Below are positions 1 to 6,797 of a stretch of DNA of 9,039 nucleotides, piece by piece; within the stretch, counting starts at the first letter, position 1, and each line of letters opens with the position of its first letter. A model generated the notes under the pieces. That model did not search any database. It worked only from the letters and a program-made list of their open reading frames with translations, and had not been told where the DNA came from. Position numbers and translations under genes: made by a program. Origin of the DNA: Paracoccaceae bacterium (GTDB taxonomy: Bacteria; Pseudomonadota; Alphaproteobacteria; Rhodobacterales; Rhodobacteraceae); contig SPLB01000127.1 in the NCBI GenBank assembly GCA_004566265.1, positions 1 to 9,039 of the forward strand, written 5' to 3'.

Positions 1-5
1 GCCAT
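1..5 (-). CDS. Start of a further phn operon gene, probably second PhnE permease (partial)
   Basis: Three bases after the TAA stop of phnE an ATG (positions 5 to 3) follows on the same strand. It is preceded by a purine-rich GGAAGGAAG that overlaps the end of phnE and can act as its ribosome binding site. Only ATG-GC is visible, so the product cannot be read. From knowledge of the family, alphaproteobacterial phosphonate importers often have two consecutive permease genes after phnD, so a second PhnE-type permease is the most likely identity. That is inference from gene order alone. Confidence 0.5.
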
Positions 6-8
6 GGG

Positions 9-896
9 TTACTTCCTTCCACCAGCGCCGTGCACAAGACGGTCGCGGAAATAGCTTGATGTCTGATCGACCATCATGATGGTGAGGAACAGAATGATGA
101 ACATCGCGGCCGCCTCGTCGAAACGTCCCGGCCCCCAGGAGATCGCGTTCTTGAGCTCGTAGCCCAGACCGCCTGCGCCCACAAAGCCAAGGATCGCCGA
201 AGCACGGATGTTGATTTCAAGACGCAGCAGCGCGTAGCTCAACCAGTTCGGCGCCACCTGCGGCACCACGGCGAGCAACATACGCTGCGACCAGCTCGCC
301 CCGACCGAAGACAGGCCATCGACCGATTTCAGGTCTGCGTTTTCATTGACCTCAGAGAACAGCTTGCCCAGCGCGCCTGCCGTATGGATCGCAATTGCAA
401 TCACCGCCGGAACCGGACCACCGCCCATGATAAAGATCAAAACCAGCGCCACCACGATCTCAGGAATCGCGCGCGAGGTATCCATGATCCGACGAAACAG
501 ACCAACCAACTTGGGGAAACGCGCCAGGCCACGGGTCGAAAACAGCGACAGGAAAATCGCGGCAAAGGCCCCCAGCAGGGTGGCTACGGCGGCAATATTT
601 AGCGTCTCCAGCAGGGCCGGAAAATACTCGAGCATAAAGCCGGGCAATTGCGCGGCATTTTCCCACGCTTCGCCCACCACTTCGTTCGGGTAGTCGAAAA
701 AGTTGTCGATCCCTCCCCAGAACGAGCCGCCATTACGTCCAGCAGCAACCGTGAAGCCTGAGACCATCAACACCACAAACACAAGGAGCATAATCCCCGA
801 GTACAGCCGCTTCTGCGACACTTGCTTGGTGTATTCATCGATAATGGAATTCAGGCCGGTCGAGCCTGATACATGAGAGGAGCTCATTTCAGCCAT
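9..896 (-). CDS. phnE: Phosphonate ABC transporter permease PhnE
   Basis: Inner-membrane permease of the phosphonate importer; it forms the channel that PhnC powers and PhnD feeds. The 295-residue protein has an extended cytoplasmic N-terminus, then hydrophobic segments at about 32-52, 97-119, 145-171, 209-225 and 262-276. The EAA-type loop that docks the ATPase lies at about 193-216 (GASWSQ followed by PQVAP), and the family signature GFVGAGGLG is at 237-245. The length suits PhnE, which is usually about 260-295 residues. The start at 896 is supported by AAGGA about ten bases upstream; an in-frame ATG at 887 is possible but sits further from that site. It lies 70 bases after phnD, separated by a strong hairpin, and its stop almost touches the next ATG, so translation of the following gene is probably coupled. 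Identification is by recognised motifs and operon context; the exact substrate range (phosphonate, phosphite or phosphate esters) cannot be read. Confidence 0.93.
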   Translation of the reverse strand: MAEMSSSHVSGSTGLNSIIDEYTKQVSQKRLYSGIMLLVFVVLMVSGFTVAAGRNGGSFWGGIDNFFDYPNEVVGEAWENAAQLPGFMLEYFPALLETLNIAAVATLLGAFAAIFLSLFSTRGLARFPKLVGLFRRIMDTSRAIPEIVVALVLIFIMGGGPVPAVIAIAIHTAGALGKLFSEVNENADLKSVDGLSSVGASWSQRMLLAVVPQVAPNWLSYALLRLEINIRASAILGFVGAGGLGYELKNAISWGPGRFDEAAAMFIILFLTIMMVDQTSSYFRDRLVHGAGGRK

Positions 897-921
897 GTAG
901 GAGAGTCCTTACGAAAAGACG

Positions 922-949
922 GACGGACCGGCGGGTGTGCCGGTCCGTC
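922..949 (-). terminator. Strong intercistronic hairpin between phnD and phnE (attenuator or mRNA-stabilising)
   Basis: A perfect 11-bp stem (922-932 pairing with 939-949) closes a 6-base loop, 17 bases after the phnD stop. On the minus-strand transcript it is followed by CGTCTTTTCG, a short U-rich tail that would make only a leaky terminator. The outer bases AAGAC/GTCTT allow an alternative longer pairing with a bulge. In ABC importer operons such a hairpin after the binding-protein gene commonly protects the upstream mRNA 3' end or partly terminates, which gives more binding protein than permease. That role is inferred. Confidence 0.7.
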
Positions 950-966
950 TTGGGGATCAAGTCTGA

Positions 967-1875
967 TTAGTTTTTGGACTTTGCCAGACGCGCGCCAATG
1001 ATGGATTCATATGCCGCGTGGGTGATTGGGTCGAAGCCCAGGGATTCACCGGCAGAGATGTTGTAGGCACATTCTTTGTCGTTCTCGTACATACCGTCGA
1101 TCAGAGTAACCATTTTCTCTTTTACGTCAGCAGGCAGAGCCTTACGCAGAACAATCGGACCCTCTGGGATCGGCTTGGACTTCCAGATTTGCACCAGGTC
1201 GTTCATGTCGATCAGGCCGTTGTCAACCATCTTGCGCAGCTGGCCGGAGTTGTAGCCGTCTTCCCACTCGCCCAGACCGTCGGCCCAGGTAACGCCACCG
1301 TCAACGTCACCGTTTACAACCGCCAGAACAGTCTGCTCGTGACCGCCGGTGAATTTAACTTCACCAAAGTAATCACCGGATTCCATTGTGACGCCGTCCT
1401 TGTATGTCGGGATCTCGATGGAAGGGATTAGGTAGCCAGAAGTAGAGTTCGGGTCACCAAAACCAAAGACTTTGCCTTTCATATCGTCCAGCGATGCAAT
1501 CGCGCTGTCTGCGCGTGCGAAACCAATGGAGTGGTATGCGAAAGAACCATCAACGTTGATTTTAACGAGAACAGGCTCAACCGCTTCTGGATCCTGCAGG
1601 TAGGTCGCAGCGTAAGAAGATGCGCCCAACCAGGCATAGTCCAGAGTGCCGCCTACGAGACCTTGGATAACACCAGCATAGTCGGCAGGCGTGAAGATTT
1701 TCACTGGAACGCCCAGAGTTTCTTCAACATGCGACTTCAGGCACTCATGTGCATTCAGACGGTCTTGTGCGTTTTCGCCGCCCAGGATGCCGATGCGGAA
1801 TTCAGAAATCCCTTCAGCCATTACGGGGGTGGTCAGCGCTGTGGTTGCCAGAACGGCAGCTATCAGTTTTTTCAT
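967..1875 (-). CDS. phnD: Phosphonate ABC transporter periplasmic binding protein PhnD
   Basis: Periplasmic receptor that captures phosphonates and delivers them to the PhnE/PhnC complex. The 302-residue protein begins with a clear signal peptide: MKK, a hydrophobic stretch to about 18, then VMA with likely cleavage after residue 20. The mature part matches the PhnD family (periplasmic binding fold, phosphonate-binding domain). GENAQDRL is at 33-40, YAGVIQGLVGGTLDYAWLG is at 66-84, the probable phosphonate-oxygen-binding loop DPNSTSGY is at 141-148, and GGHEQ with VNGDVDGG is at 177-194. The His at 179 corresponds by position to the ligand-contacting region of E. coli PhnD; this is an alignment by eye. 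Two cysteines (45 and 269) may form a disulfide. The start is backed by GGAG nine bases upstream. Strong hairpins stand on both sides of the gene. Confidence 0.95.
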   Translation of the reverse strand: MKKLIAAVLATTALTTPVMAEGISEFRIGILGGENAQDRLNAHECLKSHVEETLGVPVKIFTPADYAGVIQGLVGGTLDYAWLGASSYAATYLQDPEAVEPVLVKINVDGSFAYHSIGFARADSAIASLDDMKGKVFGFGDPNSTSGYLIPSIEIPTYKDGVTMESGDYFGEVKFTGGHEQTVLAVVNGDVDGGVTWADGLGEWEDGYNSGQLRKMVDNGLIDMNDLVQIWKSKPIPEGPIVLRKALPADVKEKMVTLIDGMYENDKECAYNISAGESLGFDPITHAAYESIIGARLAKSKN

Positions 1876-1899
1876 CTTTGGTCACTCCGGTTGTTAAGT

Positions 1900-1928
1900 C
1901 CCCGGAGCGTTCCCTGACGCCCCGCGGG
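1900..1928 (-). promoter_or_regulatory. Hairpin in the phnC-phnD gap, just before phnD
   Basis: The segment 1904-1910 (ggagcgt) pairs with 1917-1923 (acgcccc) around a 6-base loop. On the minus-strand transcript the one imperfect pair becomes a G-U wobble, giving 7 bp. A further C-G pair and, after one bulged base, three more extend the stem. No U-run follows, so a simple terminator is unlikely. It may be a 5' stabilising element or processing site for the phnD message. Confidence 0.5.
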
Positions 1929-1946
1929 TGATGAAAACAGGGGGTC

Positions 1947-2768
1947 TTAATGGGCGAGCGCGTCCGTGTAGCCATGCGCTTCAGTTTTCTCCAACGTCTC
2001 GATTTCGGTCGAAGTGGCCGCCTCTGAGAAATCATCGCCTGCGCCATATACCTCGCGGGCAACGCCGGTGGTCAGCTGCTCGGGCAGACCGTCAAAAACG
2101 ATGCGGCCATCACGCATGCCGATCACGCGGTCGCAATATCGGCGCGCGGTGTCCAACGTATGCAGGTTCGCGATCACGGTGCGCCCGTCTTCTTCGTGAA
2201 TGCGGCGCAGGGCCTCCATCACGGTCTGGGCGTTCATCGGATCCAGCGAGGCAATCGGTTCGTCAGCGAGGATGATCTTGGGGTCCTGCATCAATGCGCG
2301 GGCAATGGCCACACGCTGCTGCTGACCACCCGACAGGGCCTCGGCGCGTTTGGCGGCATGTTCGGCAATGCCCAGACGATCCAGAATATCGATCGCCTTG
2401 TGAATGTCCGCCATCGGGTAAAGATTGAACAGGGTCGCAAGAGTGGAGCGGCGGTTGAGCGTGCCGTGCAGAACATTCGACACCACATCCATACGCGGCA
2501 CCAGATTGAACTGCTGGAAGATCATCGCGCAATCAGACTGCCATTCACGCTTTTCGCGCCCCTTGAGCGTGGTGATTTCGCGGCCTTCAAAAGTAACGGA
2601 ACCCGAAGACGCATCGCCAAGGCGGTTCAACATGCGCAACAGCGTCGATTTACCCGCGCCGGAACGGCCGATAATTCCCAGCATACAGGGTTTGTCGATA
2701 TCCAGCGTGGCGGCATCCACCGCAGTTTTGTCGCCGAAAGTCTTGGTCAGTTTTTGAATGCGCAGCAC
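1947..2768 (-). CDS. phnC: Phosphonate ABC transporter ATPase PhnC
   Basis: Cytoplasmic ATPase that energises phosphonate uptake through PhnE. With the GTG start at 2768 the protein has 273 residues, the usual length, and opens with the family pattern (M)[11 protein letters not shown]. All ABC motifs are present: Walker [10 protein letters not shown] at 34-42, Q-loop FQQFNLV near 84-90, signature LSGGQQQR at 145-152, Walker B IILADEP at 165-171, D-loop SLDP, and the H-loop histidine at 203. The reading frame stays open upstream to an ATG at 2918, but those extra 50 residues do not look like PhnC and would place the TATATA element inside the gene. GGGGG six bases before the GTG is a modest ribosome site. 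The C-terminal tail (from about 240) is acidic and specific to this protein. First gene of the importer operon. Confidence 0.93.
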   Translation of the reverse strand: MLRIQKLTKTFGDKTAVDAATLDIDKPCMLGIIGRSGAGKSTLLRMLNRLGDASSGSVTFEGREITTLKGREKREWQSDCAMIFQQFNLVPRMDVVSNVLHGTLNRRSTLATLFNLYPMADIHKAIDILDRLGIAEHAAKRAEALSGGQQQRVAIARALMQDPKIILADEPIASLDPMNAQTVMEALRRIHEEDGRTVIANLHTLDTARRYCDRVIGMRDGRIVFDGLPEQLTTGVAREVYGAGDDFSEAATSTEIETLEKTEAHGYTDALAH

Positions 2769-2795
2769 GAGCGGCCCCCGAATAAGTACCGCGTC

Positions 2796-2801
2796 TATAT
2801 A
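2796..2801 (-). promoter_or_regulatory. phnC: Candidate -10 element for the phnCDE operon
   Basis: TATATA on the minus strand, 27 bases before the proposed GTG start of phnC, would give a leader of roughly 20 bases. No good -35 box is visible 16-18 bases upstream, which would suit a promoter that needs an activator such as PhoB. A Pho box is not clearly present. Placement is by eye. Confidence 0.4.
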
Positions 2802-2937
2802 GGAGCCTTCAGTAATCTGTTTGTGTCGATTTGGTAAAACTTTTGCAACACCCCCTAAGGAAAGCTCTATGCGCATTGCGGCAGAGCCGTTATACGAGCG
2901 ATCAGATTTGATCCCCACCCCCTAGGAGACTGCCGCG

Positions 2938-3627
2938 ATGGGTTTTGACCGTTCTATCAAGATCGCTCCCTCCATTCTCTCTGCTGATTTTGCAAACTTT
3001 GGCCAGGAAATTCAGGCCATCGAATCGCAGGGCGCCGATTGGGTACATGTGGATGTGATGGATGGCCACTTTGTGCCGAATCTCACCTTCGGGCCGCAAG
3101 CGGTTAAAGCCTTCCGCCCACACGTGAAAACGGTGATGGATGTGCACCTAATGATCGCACCGGTGGATCCATATATTGACGCCTATGCCGATGCTGGGGC
3201 AGACGTGCTGACCGCCCATGTGGAAGCTGGCCCGCACATCCACCGCACTCTGCAGGCGATTCGTGGCGCTGGCATGATGTCTGGCATTGCGCTGAACCCC
3301 GGCACGCCCGCGGAAGCGGTCGCTCATGTGCTGGACCTCACCGATGTCGTCTGCGTGATGACCGTGAACCCGGGCTTCGGGGGGCAAAAATTTATTGATA
3401 TGACCAATAAGATCCGCGCCCTGCGCGACATTATCGGCGACCGCCCGATCCACATTGAGATCGACGGCGGCGTGGATCCCAAAACCGCCCCTCTGGTAGC
3501 GGAAGCCGGTGCAAATGTGCTGGTCGCGGGCTCTGCTGTCTTCCGCGGTGGCTCTGTAGAGCATCCGGAGGTCTACGGCGAAAACATCCGCAATATCCGC
3601 GCAGCGGCGCAAGGGACCTGGACCTAA
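2938..3627 (+). CDS. rpe: Ribulose-phosphate 3-epimerase
   Basis: Cytosolic TIM-barrel enzyme that interconverts D-ribulose 5-phosphate and D-xylulose 5-phosphate in the pentose phosphate pathway (and the Calvin cycle where present). At 229 residues it is full length. Family motifs appear in order: IAPSILSADF at 9-18, HVDVMDGHFVPN at 37-48, DVHLMI at 68-73, MTVNPGFGGQKFI at 141-153, and EIDGGV at 174-179, then VLVAGSAVF near the end. The metal and catalytic residues are all there: His37, Asp39, His70 and Asp176. The start at 2938 has AGGAG nine bases upstream. It is divergent from phnC and shares a 169-bp intergenic region with it. No cbb or other Calvin genes are adjacent, so it looks like the housekeeping copy rather than a cbb-operon copy. 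Confidence 0.97.
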   Translation: MGFDRSIKIAPSILSADFANFGQEIQAIESQGADWVHVDVMDGHFVPNLTFGPQAVKAFRPHVKTVMDVHLMIAPVDPYIDAYADAGADVLTAHVEAGPHIHRTLQAIRGAGMMSGIALNPGTPAEAVAHVLDLTDVVCVMTVNPGFGGQKFIDMTNKIRALRDIIGDRPIHIEIDGGVDPKTAPLVAEAGANVLVAGSAVFRGGSVEHPEVYGENIRNIRAAAQGTWT

Positions 3628-3642
3628 AGCATAGATCGGGAG

Positions 3643-3737
3643 GCAGGCCGCACCGCAACGGTGGCACGCCCGCCGGGCCTGCGATCATCGCTGATGATCT
3701 TGGCCCATTGGTCCGGGCGCCGGGCTTCGCCCGGCGC
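3643..3737. terminator. Hairpin cluster between convergent genes (candidate bidirectional terminator)
   Basis: Three inverted repeats lie between the rpe stop and the end of the convergent carboxyltransferase-like gene. They are gcaggcc/ggcctgc (3643-3649 with 3676-3682), gatcatc/gatgatc with a 3-base loop (3683-3689 with 3693-3699), and a perfect 9-bp stem gcgccgggc/gcccggcgc with loop ttc (3717-3725 with 3729-3737). None has a long T-run, so these are candidate rather than canonical terminators. Their position at a convergent junction supports a role in ending both transcripts. Confidence 0.5.
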
Positions 3738-3821
3738 GGTAGAGTCTGGAGCGCGCCAATTCCCCCTCTGATCTGGGCGCGCGTTTGCATCGGCGGCGCG
3801 GGTGCAAGGGTCGCACCGAAC

Positions 3822-5441
3822 TCATACACTGACGCGCCGCTTCCCGGCCGCGGCGCAAGTGTCGAGGCAGATTCGAAGCACATTTCGACTGTCGCGCGGA
3901 TCAATCACACCCATGTCGCCGCCCTGCCCGGACCGCACAAGCGCATTCGCGTGACGGGCCAAATGCGTCTCCAGCTCTGCCCGCTGCACACCAAGGCGCT
4001 GTTCATCCAGCGCAAGATTGCGGCTTTGCGCACTGCGCAGTGCCACCTGCTCCAACGTGGCCCCGGCCTCGGACGGCGGCAGCACCGAGGCTTCTGACCC
4101 GGGCCAGGAAAACATGAAGTCCATGCCCCCCGCGCCCCCGGCCAAGGCCCCGGACAGTCCACCCAGCACAAAACCGGCCGCCCCATGCGCCGCCCCGAGC
4201 CGTAAGGCAATGCGTGGCGTCCGCAGCGCCAAAATGCGGGCCATCAGTTGCGCCGCAAGCCGCACAATCCCGCCGCGTTCCGCTTGCCGACCCAAAGCAA
4301 ACCCGTTGCTGTTCAGTAGGAATAGAAGCGGCAAGCTGGCCTGCTCTGCATGATCCAGAAAGCCGTTGCATTTGCGCAGTCCATCCGGATCAATAGCATC
4401 GCCCGCCGCCAAAATAGCCACCGCATGGCCGCCAATACGCGCCAGCATGCACTGACAGCCCTCCCCATAGCCCGGCTTGAACGGGTCGACCTTCCCACCA
4501 TCCGCCAATTCTGTCGCAAGGGTTTCAGGCACTTCGCTTGCCACTTTCAGCGGCGGCTCATTGGTGGCAGGCGCGGGTTCCTGCGACCAACGGCTGGCCA
4601 AATACGCCCTGGCTTTGACAATGGCATCTTCGTCATCCTCGGCCAACTGATCCACCAATCCGGTCACTTCTGCGTGCAGCTCTGCACTGCCAAGCGCCGC
4701 ATCGCGAGCCACCTCACCAGTCACCGCTCGCACTTGCGCGGCCCCCGCATGCATCACCAGTGCCTCGTGGCGCACCGCAATCACATGATCGGACAGCCCC
4801 GCAAACAGCGACACTGCACCGATCGCCGAGCCGTGCACGACGGACACCGCCGGTGGCCCCCGCCGCGCCAGTTCGGCCAAGGCAGTGCCCAATGCATCCC
4901 ACTGCGTGCTATCCACTTTGTGAAGGTCCGGGCCGACGCTGTCCATCAAATGCACAAAAGGCAGCCGCTGCCGACGCGCCACACGAATTAGGCCAGCAAG
5001 CTTATCCGCAGATTTAGCTGACATAACGCCCGCATTGATCCCCGCATCATCGACAGCCACAACGCAGCGCACGCCCGCCACGAAACCAATCCCCCCCAAG
5101 AGAGCGGCCCCTGGCAGCGCCCGCAGGGGATCCGGCCCATCCACCAAGTAAGAAGCCATATTGTAAAGAGAAAGATAGGGACGCTCTGTATCCAGAAGGG
5201 CCGCAAGCCGGGCGCGGGCTGTAAGGCGACCACATCGGTCCGTTAATGCACGACGGGCCTCGGAACGTCTGGCCGCCTTCGCTTCGAGTTGCCTCATCAG
5301 CTCCAATGCCGCCGCCGCTCTTTCAGCGGAGGTCCGGGCAGGATCGGATGTCGATGCCTCCTGACCCACGGGTGAAGGTTTCGCGCTTGCCTGATCAGGC
5401 GCAACAGCCTGAGGGCGGATCTCCTTGTGCACGGCATACAT
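3822..5441 (-). CDS. Divergent acyl-CoA carboxyltransferase-like protein (AccD/PccB/MccB family)
   Basis: A 539-residue protein with the two-lobed crotonase-like carboxyltransferase layout of propionyl- or methylcrotonyl-CoA carboxylase beta subunits. Visible anchors are GRLTARARLAALLD at 71-84 (family form: LTARERL..LLD), an N-lobe GIGFVAGVRCVVAVDDAG at 117-134, LPFVHLMDSVG at 160-170, NSNGFALG in the C-lobe at 377-384, MDFMFSWPGSEASVLPPSEAG at 440-460, and the near-diagnostic DPRDSRNVL at 514-522. Several catalytic-region motifs are changed: the usual DSGGAR oxyanion loop reads DSVGPD, and the usual GGEQAA-like segment reads PPSEAG. The first 65 residues are Ala/charged and linker-like. The start at 5441 is chosen for AAGGAG six bases upstream; a longer reading from 5492 lacks such a site. 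No biotin carboxylase or BCCP gene is adjacent. The substrate is unknown, and carboxylase activity itself is uncertain. Family membership is fairly sure; function is not. Confidence 0.8.
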   Translation of the reverse strand: MYAVHKEIRPQAVAPDQASAKPSPVGQEASTSDPARTSAERAAAALELMRQLEAKAARRSEARRALTDRCGRLTARARLAALLDTERPYLSLYNMASYLVDGPDPLRALPGAALLGGIGFVAGVRCVVAVDDAGINAGVMSAKSADKLAGLIRVARRQRLPFVHLMDSVGPDLHKVDSTQWDALGTALAELARRGPPAVSVVHGSAIGAVSLFAGLSDHVIAVRHEALVMHAGAAQVRAVTGEVARDAALGSAELHAEVTGLVDQLAEDDEDAIVKARAYLASRWSQEPAPATNEPPLKVASEVPETLATELADGGKVDPFKPGYGEGCQCMLARIGGHAVAILAAGDAIDPDGLRKCNGFLDHAEQASLPLLFLLNSNGFALGRQAERGGIVRLAAQLMARILALRTPRIALRLGAAHGAAGFVLGGLSGALAGGAGGMDFMFSWPGSEASVLPPSEAGATLEQVALRSAQSRNLALDEQRLGVQRAELETHLARHANALVRSGQGGDMGVIDPRDSRNVLRICLDTCAAAGKRRVSV

Positions 5442-5791
5442 ACCTGTCTCCTTTCTCGAAAACAAAATCTCGCCCACCACCGAGCTGTGCATGGCTGCTT
5501 ATCCCATGCCAAACCGCCGTCCCTGACGCGGTTCGGTCCACCACCCTACGCATTGACAGAGCCAAACTCATGCCATCGGCACAGGGAAATCCTGATCGAC
5601 GTGAACGCAAAAACTCACAGCCTCCAGACCGGCGTTCCAGACAGCTGGGGTTACAGGACGCGTTTCCAGCTTTCCGGATCACAACAGGGTTTTGCGAAGC
5701 AATTGATCTTTCGGTATGGCGCGCACTGGAGAAGCGAACCGCGCAAGGTGTCGGTTTACGCTTCCGGGGTATTTGCCTGTTTGTTGCGCTT

Positions 5792-5804
5792 GTCACAGTG
5801 TGAC
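5792..5804. promoter_or_regulatory. Palindrome GTCAC-N3-GTGAC, possible operator
   Basis: A perfect 5-bp inverted repeat with a 3-base centre lies 351 bases upstream of the carboxyltransferase-like gene start. The shape suits a dimeric repressor, but no cognate regulator gene is in the window and no promoter box could be tied to it. Chance occurrence is quite possible. Confidence 0.25.
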
Positions 5805-5908
5805 CAGCGATATCAAAGAAACCGGATAGGTACGGGACACTGGCAGAGCGTGTCCACACCGCACCGGGATAGCCTGTGACCCGATATCCCTTCATCCTTG
5901 CACCCCGC

Positions 5909-5930
5909 CTGTTTTCCTTGTCCAAAACAG
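5909..5930. repeat. Inverted repeat ctgtttt/aaaacag
   Basis: A perfect 7-bp inverted repeat (5909-5915 with 5924-5930) around an 8-base centre, inside the gene-free gap. It could fold as a weak hairpin in RNA of either strand or serve as a protein binding site. No function can be assigned. Confidence 0.35.
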
Positions 5931-6014
5931 CTCTGTCCGAGCCAGATCAGGTTGCATTCGCCACTTGCCCACGACACCACATTTAGTTACTCCAGGGCTG
6001 TCTACCACTCCATA

Positions 6015-6053
6015 TATGCATACAACTCATTCGTTGTCTTGTTGTTTACACAA
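6015..6053. promoter_or_regulatory. AT-rich cluster of small inverted repeats
   Basis: Within 39 bases there is an 8-bp palindrome tatgcata (6015-6022), acaac/gttgt with 6-base spacing (6022-6026 with 6033-6037), and ttgt/acaa with 4-base spacing (6042-6053). The surrounding segment is clearly more AT-rich than the coding parts of the window. It looks like a promoter or regulator-binding region for the flanking divergent genes. No box pair was good enough to call a promoter. Confidence 0.3.
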
Positions 6054-6305
6054 ATACGGCATTTTTTCTGAATTTTTATTGAAAGACTTACGTTGCCCTT
6101 GGCGTTTCACTGGCTCCTCAGAGCTATGCACCCCTTAATGGCCGCTCAATGGCTCGACTTGCTGATCTGCGCGCCGACACTCTTTTCAACTGAACAACAC
6201 TCCGGTGTCTTCGTGCCGCGAAACACGCCGGCTTGGGCCCGTTGATGTATTGCCAGCACTTCGCCGTTGCGCCAAACTGGGTTCATCAATAACCCCGAGG
6301 CCTTA

Positions 6306-6761
6306 ATGCGCAAATTCCTAGTAGTCCTTGACGACAGCAGAGAGTGTTTGAACGCCATGCGTTTTGCCGCGATGCGCGCAGCCAATACAGGCGGCGGCGT
6401 TGAAATTCTGTCGATCATTCCACCGGAAGAGTTCAACCACTGGATTGGCGTCGGCGAGGTCATGCGAGAAGAGGCCCGCGAACGCATTCAGGCCCATTTC
6501 GAAGTTTTCGCCAAATGGATGCGCGACCGCCAAGGGGTGGACCCGGAGCTTGTGATCCGCGAAGGCGAAGCGGTGCAGCAAATTCTTGCGCAGATCGAAG
6601 CGGACAGTGAGGTGGGTGTTCTGGTCTTGGGAGCCGCAACTGACCGCAAGGGACCGGGGCCGATCGTGACCCAGCTGACACGCTCAGCAGGCACGCTTCC
6701 TATTCCAATCACCATTGTTCCTGGTGACATCAGCAAAGAAAAGCTGAAAGCGATCACCTAG
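6306..6761 (+). CDS. Universal stress protein, UspA family
   Basis: A single-domain Usp of 151 residues. The N-terminal strand MRKFLVVLDDSRECLNAMRFA at 1-21, with the Asp pair at 9-10, matches the nucleotide-site start of the family. A C-terminal block VGVLVLGAATDRKGPGPIV at 103-121 and PIPITIVPG at 132-140 follows. The canonical ATP motif G-x2-G-x9-G-(S/T) is altered here (GAATDRKGPGP), so ATP binding is uncertain. Usp proteins act in the cytoplasm in stress tolerance and often homodimerise; the specific role is unknown. The start at 6306 is chosen because GAGG sits five bases upstream and the protein then begins exactly at the first beta-strand. The frame stays open to an ATG at 6267, giving 13 atypical residues. 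A small 5-bp hairpin (gggtt/aaccc, 6279-6295) borders the ribosome site. Monocistronic by position. Confidence 0.88.
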   Translation: MRKFLVVLDDSRECLNAMRFAAMRAANTGGGVEILSIIPPEEFNHWIGVGEVMREEARERIQAHFEVFAKWMRDRQGVDPELVIREGEAVQQILAQIEADSEVGVLVLGAATDRKGPGPIVTQLTRSAGTLPIPITIVPGDISKEKLKAIT

Positions 6762-6797
6762 TGCAGCCGAACAATCAGCCTTTCCCTTCTGCGCACG

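Larger units (their letters stand above)
5442..6305. other. 864-bp gap with no recognised gene; probable divergent regulatory region
   Basis: Reading frames that cross this stretch give no recognisable protein and no good ribosome sites. It separates the minus-strand carboxyltransferase-like gene from the plus-strand usp gene, so promoters for both should lie here. It contains a short palindrome at 5792-5804, an inverted repeat at 5909-5930, and an AT-rich segment at about 5998-6090 holding more small inverted repeats. No tRNA, rRNA or repeat array was found. A small RNA or an eroded gene cannot be excluded. Confidence 0.6.

Noticed and set aside
3822..5441. Reading the carboxyltransferase-like protein as a fused malonate decarboxylase MdcD-MdcE.
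   Set aside because: The length would fit, but the C-terminal DPRDSRNVL motif and the WPGSEASV segment follow the propionyl/methylcrotonyl carboxylase pattern, and no mdc neighbours are present.
5553..5562. A plus-strand TTGACA resembling a consensus -35 box.
   Set aside because: No -10 box at 16-18 bases downstream and no plus-strand gene within reach; treated as chance.
5427..5879. A 150-codon plus-strand open frame in the gene-free gap.
   Set aside because: It starts inside the opposite-strand carboxyltransferase gene, has no ribosome site, and shows no family-like sequence.
5395..5925. A 176-codon minus-strand open frame across the carboxyltransferase gene start and the adjacent gap.
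   Set aside because: The product is Arg/Ser-rich and unrecognisable, overlaps a well-supported gene in another frame, and has no convincing ribosome site.
5932..5960. The minus strand carries AACCTGATCTGG, a string typical of the 3' half of TPP (thi-box) riboswitches.
   Set aside because: The conserved CTGAGA half is missing upstream and the bases after CTGATCTGG do not match the aptamer; no thiamine gene follows. Taken as a chance match.
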